This document shows, piece by piece, positions 31,850-44,500 of a DNA stretch of 64,000 bases. Made by a program: the position numbers and the translations under genes. The stretch is from Edaphochlamys debaryana (lineage: Eukaryota; Chlorophyta; Chlorophyceae; Chlamydomonadales): NCBI GenBank assembly GCA_016858145.1, contig JAEHOE010000231.1:1-64000 (forward strand), in the 5' to 3' direction. Within the stretch, counting starts at the first letter, position 1. Every line of letters begins with the position of its first letter. Below the pieces are notes generated by a model. That model saw only the letters and a list, made by a program, of their open reading frames with translations, was not told the origin of the DNA and ran no database searches.

Positions 31850-34800
31850 TCAGCCGCTCTTCCTCGGGCCCCCCTCCCGACCCCGTCCCCCCGCTGTACC
31901 CTGCTCGCCGCGCCACGCCTCCTCCGCCCCCCGCACCCACGCCGCCACCGCCTCCGCCGCCTCGTCCCCGTCGTCCGCCGCCTCCAGCCGCCGCGCCGCC
32001 GCCCGCGCCGCAGCCTCCCAGTCGGGCGGGCAGCCCAGGGCCAGCATCAGCGTTAGCGTGGGCACCCCCGCGCCCCCCCGCTCGCTGTGCACCGCCGCCG
32101 CCAGCACGCGGCCCGGGAGGCCCCAGGGGCAGCCCAGGGCCGCCAGGCAGCGCAGGGTGGCGTGGTCCCCCGCGGCGGCGGGGGCCAGGTAGGCCACACC
32201 GGCCTCCTGGGGGGGGGAGGGAAGGGGAGGGTGGGGTGGGGGGGGTTGGAAAGGCGGGGAGGGGGCATGGGGGCTGTGGGGGGGGGCAGGTTGGGGTGCA
32301 GCGGTAGCGGGCGAGAGGGCACAGGGGCGGGAGCGGCGGGACCCTCCCCTCATATCCCCAACCGCGCCCTCTCCTCCCCCCCTTCCCTTTCCCCTTCTTC
32401 CTCCCTCCCTCCCCCCTCCCTTCCCGCCTCACCCCCATGGCGCTCCCCCGCTCCGCCAGCCACTCGAGCGCCGCCACGCACCCGCCCCCCGCCGCCAGCG
32501 CCCACCCCGCTGCGTCCACCGCCCCCACCCCCGACCGCCCCTCCAGCCAGGCCAGCGCCGCCAGGCTGCCCCCCGCCGCCGCCGAGGCCAGGCCGCTGGG
32601 CGCCAGGCGGGGCAGCGGCATGCGCGGCCCCAGCACCCCCGGCTGCGCCAGGAGCCAGGCCAGGGCGGGCAGGTGCCCCCCCGCCGCCAGGGGGTGCAGC
32701 ACGGCGGGGCCCACGGGGAAGCCGCGGGCCTGCGGGGAGAGCGGGGGGGGGGGGGTTGACGTTCGTACGCATTGGAGCGGAAGGAGAGGATGGGAGGGAA
32801 AGGGGGGGAGGGGAGAGGTTGGAGTGTCCCCGCGGGCAAACAGGTTCGTGTGCGCAGGGAGAGTAAGCCGGGGGAACGGGGAAGCCTGGCCGCCCGGGCC
32901 CTCCCCCCGGCCCCCCGCCAGGCAGCGCCCACCCAACCCACCCGCAGCTCGCTGAGCACCTCCACGCTGCCGCTGGCCGCCGCAGCGCCCACCGTCGCGC
33001 CGTCGGAGCGGAAGGCCTCCGCCCCCGCCGCAGCCGCCGCCGCGGCCGCCGCCCGGGAATCCAGGGGGTCCCCGGGGCCGGGGGCAGCCCGGTGCACGGC
33101 CGCGGGGCCCTTGCCCTGCAACGCACGGCCAAGGCGTGAGGCGCTCGGGGTTACTGTGCGCGCGCTTGCACCAGAGGGTGCAGCGAAGCCCTCCGACACC
33201 CCCCCAGCCCCTTCCGCCGCCCTAACCCCTTCCCCCACCATCACGGCACCTGCGTGTTCTCCCCCCCAGGGGCACCTGCATGGCGTCCAGCACCAGCCGC
33301 AGCGCCTCGGCGTTCCCCGCGCGGGCGGCGGCGGCGGCGGTGCCCTCGTCGGGGGCGTGCCCCGCCGCCGCCAGCAGCGCCAGGCGGGCGGGGGCGTCGG
33401 GGCGCTCGGCGGCGCGGTAGGTGACGGCGGGGCCGGCGGGGTAGCCCAGGCGCTGGGGGGAGGGGGGGGCAGGGTTTTTTGGCGGGAGCACGGGGTGGGG
33501 GTGGGGGGCTTTGACAGGGGTCATGGGGTCAAGACCGCTGCGTCTGCAAGTCCCGTTCACACCCACACCCACACCCACCCACCCACCCGCAGCCCCCCCC
33601 CCCGCACCTGCAGCGCCGCCACCTTGCCCGCCCAGTCGGGGGTGGGGGAGCCCGCAGCGGCCTGGGGGAGGGGGACGGGAGGGACGGAGCAGGCAAGGGG
33701 GGAAGGTTGCGTGCAGGCGGGCCCCGCAGCGGGTGTCAGCGCCAGCAGGACCTAAGGGGCCCACAGCAGGAGGGGAATACGTCTCCCATACGCCTTCCAT
33801 ACGTCTCCCAGACGTCTCCCATACGTCTGCCATACGTCTCCCAGACGTCTCCCAGACGTCTCCCATACGTCTGCCATACGTCTCCCATTCCTACCCCATA
33901 CGAACCCGATACCTATCCCATGCCCCATGCGCATCTTACTCATCATCCCTACCAACCTGACCCCCTCCCCCCCCCCCCACCTGCAGCACGTACTCGGCCG
34001 CGTGCTCGTCCAACTCCACCAGGCGCTGCCGGCTCAGGGGGGGCTGCACGTGGCGAGGGGGGGGAGGCAGGGGGCCAGGCGGGCCGGGGGAGGCAGAGCC
34101 TGCGGGGTCGCCCCGGCCCTGCGCCGCCGGGGGCTGCTGGGGAGCCGCCGCTGCCTCCCCAGCGGCCGCTGGCGGCAGATCGGGTGGAATCGCGGGCGGC
34201 TCTGGCGGCGGCGGCGCGACCCCTCCCGCATTGGCCAGTGCGGCCGCCCACGCCGCCTCCGCCTCCGCCTCCGCCTGGGCGCCCCTCCGGCCCCGCTCCA
34301 GCGCCCACTCCGCCTCCATGCGCAGAACCGCCTGGGGAGGGGCGGGACCGAGTGATGACAAAGGGACGGTGGGGCACGGGCTGGATGGTGCACGGGGCAA
34401 GCGGGCGCACGCGGGGTCGCGGGGCACGCCGGTCCTCGCCAGTCCTCGCCGGTCAGAATTCAAGCTCCTTCCTCCCCACCCCACCCCCCACCCCACCTCG
34501 AGCCCCAGCCCCGCCGCCGCCGCCAGCAGCATCTGACCGCTGTGGGGCGGGATGCGGTGCGGCGGCCGCCGCCCCAGCAGCCAGGCCGTCAGCGCCTCGT
34601 GGCCGCCCCGCGCAGCGCCCCGCACCGCCGCCTCCGCCCATACGGCGCCCGCCTGGCCAAGGGGGGTTGGAGGGGTTTGGAGAATGCAGTTTGAGGGCAC
34701 CGCAGGGCAGCCTCCTAACGCTCCCCACAGCGACCTCTCAGCAGCATCCCTGCGGCCTATCGCCCCACCTCACATTCCCTCCGCATGTGGCACGTCCCTC

Positions 34801-35426
34801 ATCACCCCCCCCCCCGGCACCACCTCCTCCAGCAGCCACTCGCACGCCTCCCGCTGCCCCGCCTCCGCCGCCGCCGTCAGCGCGTGCGTCTTGACGCGCC
34901 CCTCCCGCGCCGTGCAGGGCGCCCCCGCCGCCCGCAGCGCCCGGCACGCGCCCAGCTGCCCCGCCGCCGCCGCCGCCGCCAGCGCCCCCACGTCGGCCGC
35001 ACAGTCCGCCGCCGCCAGCGCCACGGCCAGGTTGGGCAGCACCCCGGTGGCGGCGGTGAGGGCCACCAGCCGCCGCCGCCCCGCCAGGGTGAGGCCCCGC
35101 GTGGCCGCGCCCCCGGGTGCGCCCCAGTGCGCGGCGAAGGCGTGGGGGGGCACGGGCTGGGACAGGCGCACGCGCGTGTGGGCGGGCGCGGGCAGCGCTG
35201 CGCGCGTGGCCCTGGACACGAGGCGCAGGGAGGCGGCTGTGTGGTTGGGCGGCAGGAAGCGGGCGTAGCGGGCCACCAGCTCGGGCAGCCTGGGGCGGGG
35301 GGGGAGGAGGCGGGTTGGGGTGACAGAGCTGGCAGGGCGGGGATTGGCACCGCGGGGCAGGTTTGAAGCGCAGGGAGAGGCGTGCTTACCATACTCGCGC
35401 CGGGTCGTTGTGGTTGTCAACGCCAT
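31850..35426 (-). CDS. F-box-like / ankyrin-type repeat protein (9 exons, 688 aa)
   Basis: Exons are 35426-35395, 35289-34821, 34652-34497, 34331-33981, 33661-33608, 33452-33276, 33115-32942, 32729-32433 and 32206-31850; they sum to 689 codons. The N-terminus (LPELVARYARFLPPNHTAAS, then LRLVSRATRA) looks like the F-box-like head of a large volvocine family whose members continue with SQPVPPHAFAAHW, present here. The rest is a ladder of degenerate ankyrin-type helix pairs (AAEAGQREACEWLLEE, AARGGHEALTAWLLGR, ARAGNAEALRLVLDAM, AGGSLAALAWLEG, CVAALEWLAERGS), interrupted at 220-336 by an Ala/Pro-rich insert. Such proteins are thought to be binding adaptors; partner unknown. The first intron uses a GTATGG donor, chosen because it closes phase; reading straight through is also open. 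The last exon ends in a charged tail and TGA. Confidence 0.8.
33779..33888 (+). repeat. 11-bp tandem repeat, 10 copies, in an ankyrin-gene intron
   Basis: The unit ACGTCTCCCAT, with variants ending CAG or carrying GCC, is repeated ten times inside the intron between exons 34331-33981 and 33661-33608. It is followed by further degenerate ATACC/CCCAT copies up to about 33930. Confidence 0.85.
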
Positions 35427-36778
35427 TGTCTGGGCCACCGCTGCCCAGGAGCGCCTCCTTGCGAGCGGGAAGGCATGCCGTCGCCATGGCCCCAGCCCAG
35501 CGATGGCCGCCACTTCGGGTGCAGCTACTAGCTCAGATTGCGCTTCTATATTCTACTGATGAAGCACTTGTGATGTTCGTAAGGCATGGCTGCGGGGTGG
35601 CTCGCCCAGCGAGTAGTCCCGACTCTCTGCCGAGTGGCCGCAAGTTGCCGTTACACCGCGCGGCTTGAATGTACAGTAGGAGTGTGCAATGGAAAGTCGT
35701 GAGAGGTTGGTTCGGATGCACGCCGTCTGGTCTGGCATGGGTCCTCGTCCCCACCCCTCCCCACCTCGACGGCCGTCCCCAGCGGCATCCCTGTTCAACA
35801 TCATCTGTGCTTACCGCTTCATGTAGTGCTGCATTGGTGCTTGTGTGCTCGATGGAGGCTATGCGTCCCCACGGCCCCGCTTCAAGACCAAGAGAGCCCT
35901 CGTTTAGACTGGGCCACACCTAAGCCCTCTCGTGCTCCTGTGCGGGCCAGGATGCAGGCCACGAGCCAGGCCTTACACCATGGCCTTCGACTGATCGACT
36001 CTCCCTCGAGACCTCTCGCGCCGTGGGCCCGTGGCTCAGTCGCTTGCCAGCCTCCAGGCTCGCCATTCCACGCCCACCTCCACTGCTCCCGTCCACCACC
36101 CGCCACCCCGCAGGGCACCCGAAGCGCCAGCCGGCACTGAGCCGGGGCATGGGCAACGGCCCGCCCCTACACCGGTGCCGGCGCGGGACCGCCCGCCTTC
36201 ACGCTGCACCCATTCTGTGCCTCTCCGGCCTCTCCGGCCAAGCCGTCCCCGCCTTCAGCCCAAGCCCAAGCGCAGCCGCCATCACTCCGGCGCACGAAGG
36301 TCAGCTCACTCGACAGCCCCTCCTTCTGTAGGCCCCAGCCACCCCCGCACACAACCGCGAGCCCCGCAGTACAGGCCCCTGCACGCCCCTGCCCAGCCGG
36401 CTTCCCTGTGCACCAGCGACCCCTCGACCATCCTGCTCCTCCTGCTATACCCCCCGCCCCCGCCTCTCCACCCAACTAGCGATGAACGAAGGCATAAACC
36501 TATCCTCGGACCCAGCACAAGCCCCGCCCTCTCAGCACACGCGCGCGGGTCTGCCGCCTGGGCCCCACCGGCCCCCCGCGAGGCCACACCGCGGCGGAGC
36601 GCAGGCGTCCGGTCTCCGCCGGGGATACCGGTACCCGGCCGGCAGCCGCAGACACCACCGCAACGCTGTGCCCCGCACCCCTTGCCACCCGCGCCCACAA
36701 GTCCCCGGCAGGCCCCCTCCCACATTCATCACCTCACAGCAATGCCCCTTCAGTCCTCCCCCCCTCGCCCCTCCCCCC
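35427..36778. other. Spacer upstream of the ankyrin gene / downstream of the NAD+ carrier gene
   Basis: 1.35 kb. The left part should hold the ankyrin-gene promoter; the right part the carrier 3' UTR, where long pyrimidine-rich stretches dominate (36040-36480). TTACA, a possible minus-strand poly(A) signal, occurs at 35973-35977. No gene is supported. Confidence 0.4.
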
Positions 36779-39509
36779 TCACAGCGAGTCCCTCAGCGCC
36801 CGCGACACGAGCTCGAAGGTGGTGAAGGTCATGGCGGCGGCCGGGGTGGTGCGCAGCAGGTTGGCCCCGCAGCCCCGGTAGAAGCCGCGCAGCCCGTCCT
36901 CCCGCCACACCGCCAGCACGGCGTCGCGCAGGCCGCTGAGCGGGCCGCTGCCGGACAGGTGCATGTAGGAGCGGACCACCTGGGGGGTGGGGGGGTGGGG
37001 GGGTGGGGGGGGTGCAGGGGGGCAGGGAGGGGGAGGGCCGGCATGGGAGCACGGAGGCTGTGGACCAAGCGCGCAGGTGCTGCGCGGCTCGTCATTGCTG
37101 ACTGGGGCACCTCGGTAGGCGCTTTACACCACCCCACCCGCTCGCCCCGCCCCACACCTGCGTATGAAGCAGCCCGCAACGCAGCTCACCCCGACCCGTC
37201 GCCCCGACCCTGAGCACCCCTCCTTCCAGGGCACTGCCAGTCCACTTGTGGTCAAACCACCCACCATCCCTACCCCCCCCCCCTCGGTCCCCCCCCCCAC
37301 ACACCTCGTGCGGGTATGTGGCGGTGGAGGCCACCACCTTGGCGAAGGCACTGGTGGCCACCAGCTCGGGCACCGTCAGGGGCTCGGGGCCCGAGGAGGC
37401 CAGGGCCGCGGCCTCCTCCTCCTCGGGACTCGCCCCCGCCGCCGCCGCTGCCGCCGCCTGCGCCTCCCCGCCCGCCGGCAGCCCCGCCTCCGCCAGCGCC
37501 TGCCGCCGCGCCGCCGCCTCCTCCAGCCGCCGCACCGCCTTCTGGTCCGACACCCACTGCCGGGCAGGGGGAGGGGGGAAGAGGTGGACGGTTGAGTTGG
37601 GGGGAGACAGGCAGCTGATTCCCATGCCATAAGTGGGTGAAGAAGGGAGGGGGGGGGTATTCCTGCGGGGTTCAAAGTCCCCGAGGCCCCACGCTTAGGG
37701 GAGTTGACCCGCCCCAGCGCCCGCAGGTCCCCAGCCCGCAGACCCCGGCCCCGCTCCCCTGTGCAAGTCGCCCAGCCCGCGCATGGCGGCAGTCAGGTGC
37801 GCCCGCAGCGCCTCACCACCGGGCGTGCGGGGATGGGAAGTCGCCTCTAGCTGCAGGAGCGCTGGCCTCTGCGCATGTGCCCCCTTCCACCTGGGCTTCT
37901 CTCCTACCGCCTGCGCCCCGCTTGGTCGGTCACCCCTGTCTGATTGCGGCCGCCTTCCCCCTCAGCCGCAAATCGGTCCCAGCCCTGCCACCCGCCCATC
38001 CTCCTCCCGCCTTCCCCCTTCCTCCCTACCCCCTACCCCTTCCCCCCCCCCCACCTGCTTGGCCGCCTCGTACAGCGGGAACTGTATGGCCACGTGCGCT
38101 ATGCCCGCCATGGAGGGCGCCAGGCCGCTGTAGAGCCCGCGCAGGCCCTCCTCGCGGGCGATGCGGAGGAGCGCCTCGGCCGTGGAGCGGTAGGGGGCGC
38201 GCTGGAGGTAGGAGGCCACGGCGGCAGAGGTGGAGGGAGCGGAGGGGGGGGCGACGGGCTTGGGAGGCCCAGGGCCCGGCTGCGGCCCCCGCGCTGCCGC
38301 CGCCGCCCCGCCGTTGCCGCCGCGTTGCGCTGCCCCGCTTGGCCCCGCCGCGGCCCCGGGCCCTGCGGCGCCTGCCCCCGAGGTGCCTGCCGCTGCCCCT
38401 GCCGCTGCCCCCGGCCCACTCGTCCCCGCAACTGCCGGTGCGGCGGCTGCCGCCCCCGTGGCTGCTGCTACTGCCGCCGCCTCCGCCACGCCCGCCCCCG
38501 CCGCCGCCGCCTCCGCCGGCGCCAGCATGCCGTGGCACTGCATGCGCGTCTTGACCACCCACAGCGGGTTGGTGACCAGGATGGTGGTCACGCCCGCGCC
38601 CGCGGCGGCCGCCATGTGCGTGAGCGGGGAGGCGGGCACGCCCGGTCCGGTGCCCGCTGCTGCCGCGAGGCGGCGCTTGAGTCCGTCGTAGACCACGAAG
38701 TAGACCGCCCAGTTGGGCAGCAGCGCCAGCAGCGTGGGGCCCAGGCCCTTGTACATGCCGCCCACCTGGGGGGGGAGGGGGGGAGGGGGGGAGGCGGAGG
38801 GAGCAAGGCGGTGAGGGCAGAGGCAGTGGGGGGCTCTCGAGCAGTCGACGAAGACTGGCACAGGTGCCGTCGCGTGCTGCACTCAAGCAGAAGGCTGGGA
38901 GAACCGCAAGCCCGCGGCATGGCTTGGCCCCAGAGACAGGCGCCCGACAGCGTCGGCGGCCTCTGGTTCCTCGACCCCCCCCCCTCGCTCTGCGCCCCGC
39001 CCCGCTCACCCCCTCCCGAGCCACGATGGCCTTTATGCCCCCCGCTATGGAGGTGCTGCTGGCGCGGGACACCTGGGGGGAGGGGAGGGGAGGGGAGGGG
39101 AGGGGAGAGGCGGGGAGGGGGAACGTCGGATGAGCTGTCGGGTGAGGTAAGGAGCGACTGCAGGGGTGCCAAATGACCGACTCCAAGGCCGGAGCCTGGA
39201 GGGTGCACTAGGATGCCTTGCCCGTGCCAGTGCCACTAGAAGTCCAGGTTAGCCCAAGCCCAGGTTGACCCCCACCGGACCCCTCCCTCCAAAAGCTCCA
39301 GGCACGAGGGCCGGGGTTCGGTGGAGACCGCCCCCCCCCCCACACACACATTGGCAGCTGGGGCAAACCTGCGAAGGCGCCCCCCAGCCTCCAAGGCGGG
39401 TTCTCACCTGAAGCCGCGTCTTGAGAACATCGAGAGGGCACACGAAGACCGCTGTGACCACTCCGGCTATGGCTCCGGACACCGCGTTAACGGCCTCCTC
39501 GCGCTCCAT
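36779..39509 (-). CDS. Mitochondrial-carrier-family protein, NAD+ transporter (NDT) type (5 exons, 442 aa)
   Basis: Exons are 39509-39408, 39072-39010, 38765-38055, 37556-37305 and 36979-36779, all in phase, totalling 443 codons. Three carrier repeats are visible. Signatures are CPLDVLKTRLQ (repeat 1), NPLWVVKTRMQ (repeat 2) and YPHEVVRSYM (repeat 3). Plant NAD+ carriers (NDT1/NDT2) share LLPNWAVYF, TNPLWVVKTR, RGLYSGLAPSMAGIAHVAIQ, STATYPHEVV and GFYRGCGANLLRTTPAA. The predicted role is exchange of NAD+ or a related nucleotide across a mitochondrial, plastid or peroxisomal membrane; localisation cannot be read from the sequence. Odd features are an Ala/Gly/Pro insert of about 100 residues within repeat 2 (after KTRMQCHGM) and an acidic, Ala-rich insert of about 60 residues between repeats 2 and 3, which nearly double the matrix loops. 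The related folate and pyrimidine-nucleotide carriers are the main alternatives. Confidence 0.85.
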
Positions 39510-41587
39510 GCTGAGCGAGGGAGCCCTCGCCCGCCACTCCCAACAACCGAGGGTCCGTCTCAGCTACGCATACGCCCTCGAGATACCATGGGCTTGAGGT
39601 CTAGCCGTGCGCCAGCCAGCCAGCCAGCGATGTTGCCACTGCGCGCGTCCTCGTAGAGGCTCGCCTCTGGCACCGTATTAGTGTGTAGCTGCAAGTTCTT
39701 CGGATGCTACCTCCAAAGCGGGCTTGTGCGACGACCTGGCTGAGCTCTGGCCTACGCGCGCACGCCCGCGTCTTTAGCACAGCAAGCGTCAGGAATCAGC
39801 TTCTAGCGCACTACAGTCTTCATGTGAGCAGTGCTTGGCCTCTAGAAGGAGATCGACCTCGCGCCCTGAGCAGGACCGGCACGATGATGGTGTGTGCACA
39901 CGCTCTGGCGCGGCGTAGGTGAACTCGAGCGTTATGTATGAGGAGTCTTGCGGGCCGCATGTGGAACCAAGTTGAAGCCTGGGGCAGGGCTTGGCGAGGC
40001 GCACGCCGCATGCGGAAGCCCTGCGTGCCGTCGCTCGTCCCAAAACCCCAGATGGTGGCGGGGGCACCAGCCCCGTCCCGCGGCCCCCTCCCAGCGCACC
40101 GGTTTCCCCGTAGGCGCGGAGGTGGGCGGGGAGGCGGTGCGGCAGGCCGTTGCCTGCCGTTGCCGCGCTTGACGCGCCGCCACCGCCTCACGAGGCCTCA
40201 CGGAAGCAAGCACGACCTCGTGCAGGTACCGGAGGGCTGAGGGGGGCCTGGGACATGCTCGGGGGCGTGCCGTCGCTTGTCGTAAACCCGTGTTTGCCGA
40301 TCGGCATGCTCAACCGCCCAAGCAAGGGGGTAGCCAAGGGCCAGTACCCGAGGCAATGCAGTGCTGCCAGCAGTGCCAGGTGCTGCAGTCCCCAGCCGGC
40401 CCCTGCGTACAGATTGCCTTCGAGTCCCCGAGGACACGGCTCAACCAGCAATACTTACAAAGTCTAACGTACAACAAACGTATGAAGCATCACACGGACG
40501 GCTGCGGGCTTGCGGCTTGGGGGCCAAGGAGCAGGGGGCTTCCCGGGAGGGCAGGGAGTTTAGCAAGAAAGGGTTTGGGGGCAGTGGGGTCTGGGGTCTG
40601 GGGGCTTCGGCCTCCGAGGAGGCTTCATGGACAGGGACTTCCGCGGCGGGGGTTGGGAGCGGTGGGGGCTGTGTAGGCTGTGCTGCCCACAGATGAAGGA
40701 CGTGGTTGCCTGTGCTGGGGCAGGCCTGCCGAGGCCTGCAGCCATGTGGTTGGCCGGGCAGGGCCGTGCCTTGAGGGTCTTCAGCCAACCGAGGGCAGCC
40801 TACGAGAGACTGTCGCCAGTACGCAGCGAAGCACATTGTGCAGGGGAAGCGTCTGGGTGCAGCGTCGCTGAGGATTGCTCGAAACCCGGGCCGCCGAGGA
40901 TGCCTGATGCCTGCCTGTTGCTGCCTTGCCTGCGCGGCCTGCACAGCTCAACCTGCGCCCCCCCTCCAGTCCCTCACTTGTACCACGCGCCAAGCGCGAT
41001 CCAGAACCGTCTCAAGCACCATCGTCCGCGGGGGTGCGGGGGCCTCCCGCCCCCGTCGTGCCGACTGGCGCGCCGTACCGAGGTTCCTTCGAGCAAGCGC
41101 AGTGTCTCGCCCGACACGCTTTCCCGCTATATGCGACTTCCAATCAGTACAAGGAGTAAATTGGCATTGTAAGGTTCACTGGTCTCGTGATTTCAGACGC
41201 AAACATAGCTGAATCGCACGAGTTGCGCAACGCGGTGCATTCGCGCCCACGGCCTTGAGAACAATGCTATAGGAGTAGCCGTGTATAGTTAGGCATCTGC
41301 AGCGGAGCTTGGGCTAGCGGCCGGGAGCAGCAACGATGGCTACGTCGACGTTGGCGCCGAGGTGCGCTACCAATACTGCAATGGGGTGCAGAAGATTGGT
41401 CTCCGACACCACCGGACACGAATACGGGTCGGGGACCCAGCGTCAATGGAACATGCACAGTCCCCAAGCACAGCAGTGTGCACAGGGTCGCTGCTCCCAT
41501 GCCCTCGGGAGCTGCGGGGATGAGGGGAGGGGGGCTAACCGCTCCTTTAGCAGTTCCGCGGCCCCCGCGACCGAAACATTGCCGCGT
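39510..41587. promoter_or_regulatory. Divergent spacer between NAD+ carrier and CFAP57
   Basis: 2.1 kb separating two head-to-head genes, presumably holding both promoters. It is lower in GC than the exons. Several frames are open on both strands (for example within 40150-41160) but none has a recognisable domain or consistent splice sites. I found no clear cis-element. Confidence 0.4.
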
Positions 41588-44500
41588 ATGGTGCCGCCCG
41601 CGACCAGGTACATCTTCGGCTTCCGCGCCGACGTCAAGGATAACGTCCACTACGCGGAGGATGGGTCGGTCGTGTACCCTGCGGGGCACAATGTTGTGCT
41701 CTACTCGCCGGACACCCGGACGCAGCGGCTCATACCGGGCACGCTGGAGAGCGAGGGTATCACGGCCCTGTGTGTTTCTTCAAACAAGAAGCTGCTGGCC
41801 GTGGCAGAGCGCAGCGATAAAGCCATGATAAGCGTCTATGACCTCCAGACGCTGAAGCGTCGCAAGGTGCTTGTCTCCACGGACGCTGGCTCCAAGGTAG
41901 GGCGAGCAGCTGAAGAGAGAGGGGAGGAGGGGGACGGGGGAGGGAGAGAGGGCGCTAGGCGGGGGAAGCTGCGGGTGGAGCGTCCCAAGGGGCGTGAGTT
42001 GGGGTGGCTGGGGGCCGAGGGGGCACGGCAAGCGCCAGTGCTCGCCGCCGGTGTGTCGCCAGCACGTAGCCCCTACCGCTGGACAGCCAACTGAGCGTCA
42101 GTCAACGACAACAAGGACAGAGCCAATGGCCGCCTGCCACACCTCCGAGCCAGTTGTGCGCTCACATGGACGGCCGTTGCCCCCTCACAGGAGTACGTGA
42201 GCCTGTCCTTCTCGGGCGATGGCAAGACGCTGATCGGGCAGGGCGGCGCGCCCGAGTGGAACCTGGTGCTGTGGGTGTGGGAGAAGAGCAAAGTGGGCAG
42301 CTGCGTCAAGACCACCAACCAGCAGGGCGTGCCCATGTACAGCGTGAGTGGGGCTGGGGGAGCGGCTGGAGGGGGCAGCAGGGTTCGAGAGGGGAGGGTG
42401 TGGGCGGGAGCACGAGGCCATGGCCGTGGCCAGGGACACCCCTGCCCCCCGCATGAGGCCCGACTTGTCCCGACCCACATGCCCCCCCTGTGCGACCCGC
42501 AGTGCGCCTTCTCCCCGGGCGACTCTGCGCTGGTGGGCGTGGTGGGGCAGGGCATCTTCAAGATGTTCCGCAACGCGGACAGCGGCCTCAAGCCCGCCAA
42601 CCCCGTCATCGGCAAGCGCGACCCGGGGCTGGCCTCGTGCCAGTGCTGGGTGCCCGACCCCGCCGGCTCCAACGAGCAGCGCGAGCGGCTGCTGCTGGGC
42701 ATGGCGGACGGGGAGGTGCTGCTGCTGGAGGTGTGGGGGGGGAGGGGGGAAGCGGGAGCGGGGTAAGGGAGCGCTGGGATCCCCCGGGGTCTTCATGTCT
42801 GGACGGAGGCGGCGAGGAGGGCTTCCCTCGTCTGCTGGGCCCGAGGGCCGAGGGCGGGCCGTGCAGGCAGTGCGCCGTCCCTCCATGCCGGGGTCTGACT
42901 GGCTCCCCCGCCGCCTCCCCGCCGGGCGCAGGGCACGGACATGAAGGCGGCCTTCTCCTGCGACAACGGCCTCCCCGCCGTGTCCATAGCGGCGTACTCC
43001 AAGGTGCGTGGCCCGGCGGCCTCACCAGCCCCTGCCAGGTTGCGGTGCTGACCCGGCGGCTTTCCTGACTGGCTGTGTGCACGAGGGGGGATAGCTGCGC
43101 CGGGCCGTGGTCCCTCCGAGCCTCCCCTGCGCTCGCCCCTGTACCCGGCTCTGTCCTCACCTCTCCCCCCCTCCTCCACGGCTCCCTCCGTGTGCCCCCG
43201 CCTCCCCCAGGGCTTCGTGGTGGGGCAGGACGGGGGCGTGGTGACCATCTTCGAGCGGGACGAGAAGGAGTTCTTCCGGAGGGCGCGCAGCTTCACCATC
43301 GAGGGGAATGCCTGCAAAGTGCTGTGAGTGGAGGGGCGGGGGCGGAGGCGATGGAAAGGTGGGTGGTTGGAGGTGCGGCAGCCGGCGGGGAGGAGGCCGC
43401 GTGGCCATCTGAGCTGTGGGGCTGGGCAGCTTGGGCCAAACCAGCGGCAGCGGGGCGCACCGGGGCTGTGTTTCACTGCACGGCCGGCCCTGCCCCTCCC
43501 TCCCGCTCCCTGCCTCAGCAACCTGGCCATCTCTCCCAACGAGGAGCACCTGGTTTGCTCGATGGAGAACAACCAGGTCTACACGCTGCTGCTCAGCAAC
43601 CAGGAGATCATGAAGCAGGACGAAATGAACTTCGAGGTGCGCGGGAGCCGGGAGCGGGGCCGCAGGGGTGGCGGGTGGCGGGGCCGGAGGGCTGCCGGTC
43701 CGGTCAACGGAAGGAGCAGATAGGATTGGCGGGCCCCGAGGGCTGCTTCGTGCGGGGCCCCGTAGCCCTGCGCCGCTGCCCTCCCCTGACCCTTGGACCC
43801 CCCCCCCCCCTGTCCTCGCCGCCTGCAGGTGCTGGGCACGCCCAACCACGCCGGCCCCGTGACGGGCCTGGACGTGTGCGTGCGCAAGGCGCTCATCGCC
43901 TCGTGCTGCTCCACCGACCGCTCCGTGCGGCTGTGGAACTGGGCGGAGCGCACCTGCGAGCTGCACCGCACCTTTGCGGACGAGATCTTCTCCATAGCCA
44001 TACACCCGACGGGCCTCATGGTGCGCCGCTGGGGCCGGGGCGGAGCCTTGGGCCGAGGCTGGGGTGCGGCCTCTGACGGGGGCGCCCCGCTGGGCCCACT
44101 GCTTGGGGGCGCCTGGACGGTGGCCTTGCCAGATGCTGCCCCGCCCCGTACCCACCCCGCCCCTCCCCCCGCCGCACCCTCTGCCTCCCCCCCCCCCAAG
44201 GTCCTGGTGGGCTTCGCCGACAAGCTGCGGCTGATGGCGGTGCTGATGGAGGACCTCAAGCCCATCAAGGAGCTGGGCATCAAGGGGTGCAGGGAGTGCT
44301 GCTTCAGCACCGGAGGCCAGTGAGCGAGGGGGCGGGGCCGGGGGCTGGGGGGGGCTGGGAGCTGGGGTGGAGGTCTTGTAGGAGCTTACCGTGGAGTTGT
44401 GGAACGTAGGGCGATTGCGTGGGGTGGGGGCTGCTTCTGGGCTTCTACGGCACTCACTGCCCCATGCGCCTGTCCAGGTACTTTGCCGCTGTCAACGGCA

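Noticed and set aside
33779..33888. CRISPR-like array
   Set aside because: Units are 11 bp head-to-tail without spacers, inside a nuclear intron.
35390..35426. GTAAGC donor one codon later in ankyrin-gene exon 1
   Set aside because: It looks stronger as a splice site but leaves phase 1, which shifts the conserved LPELVARYARF region out of frame.
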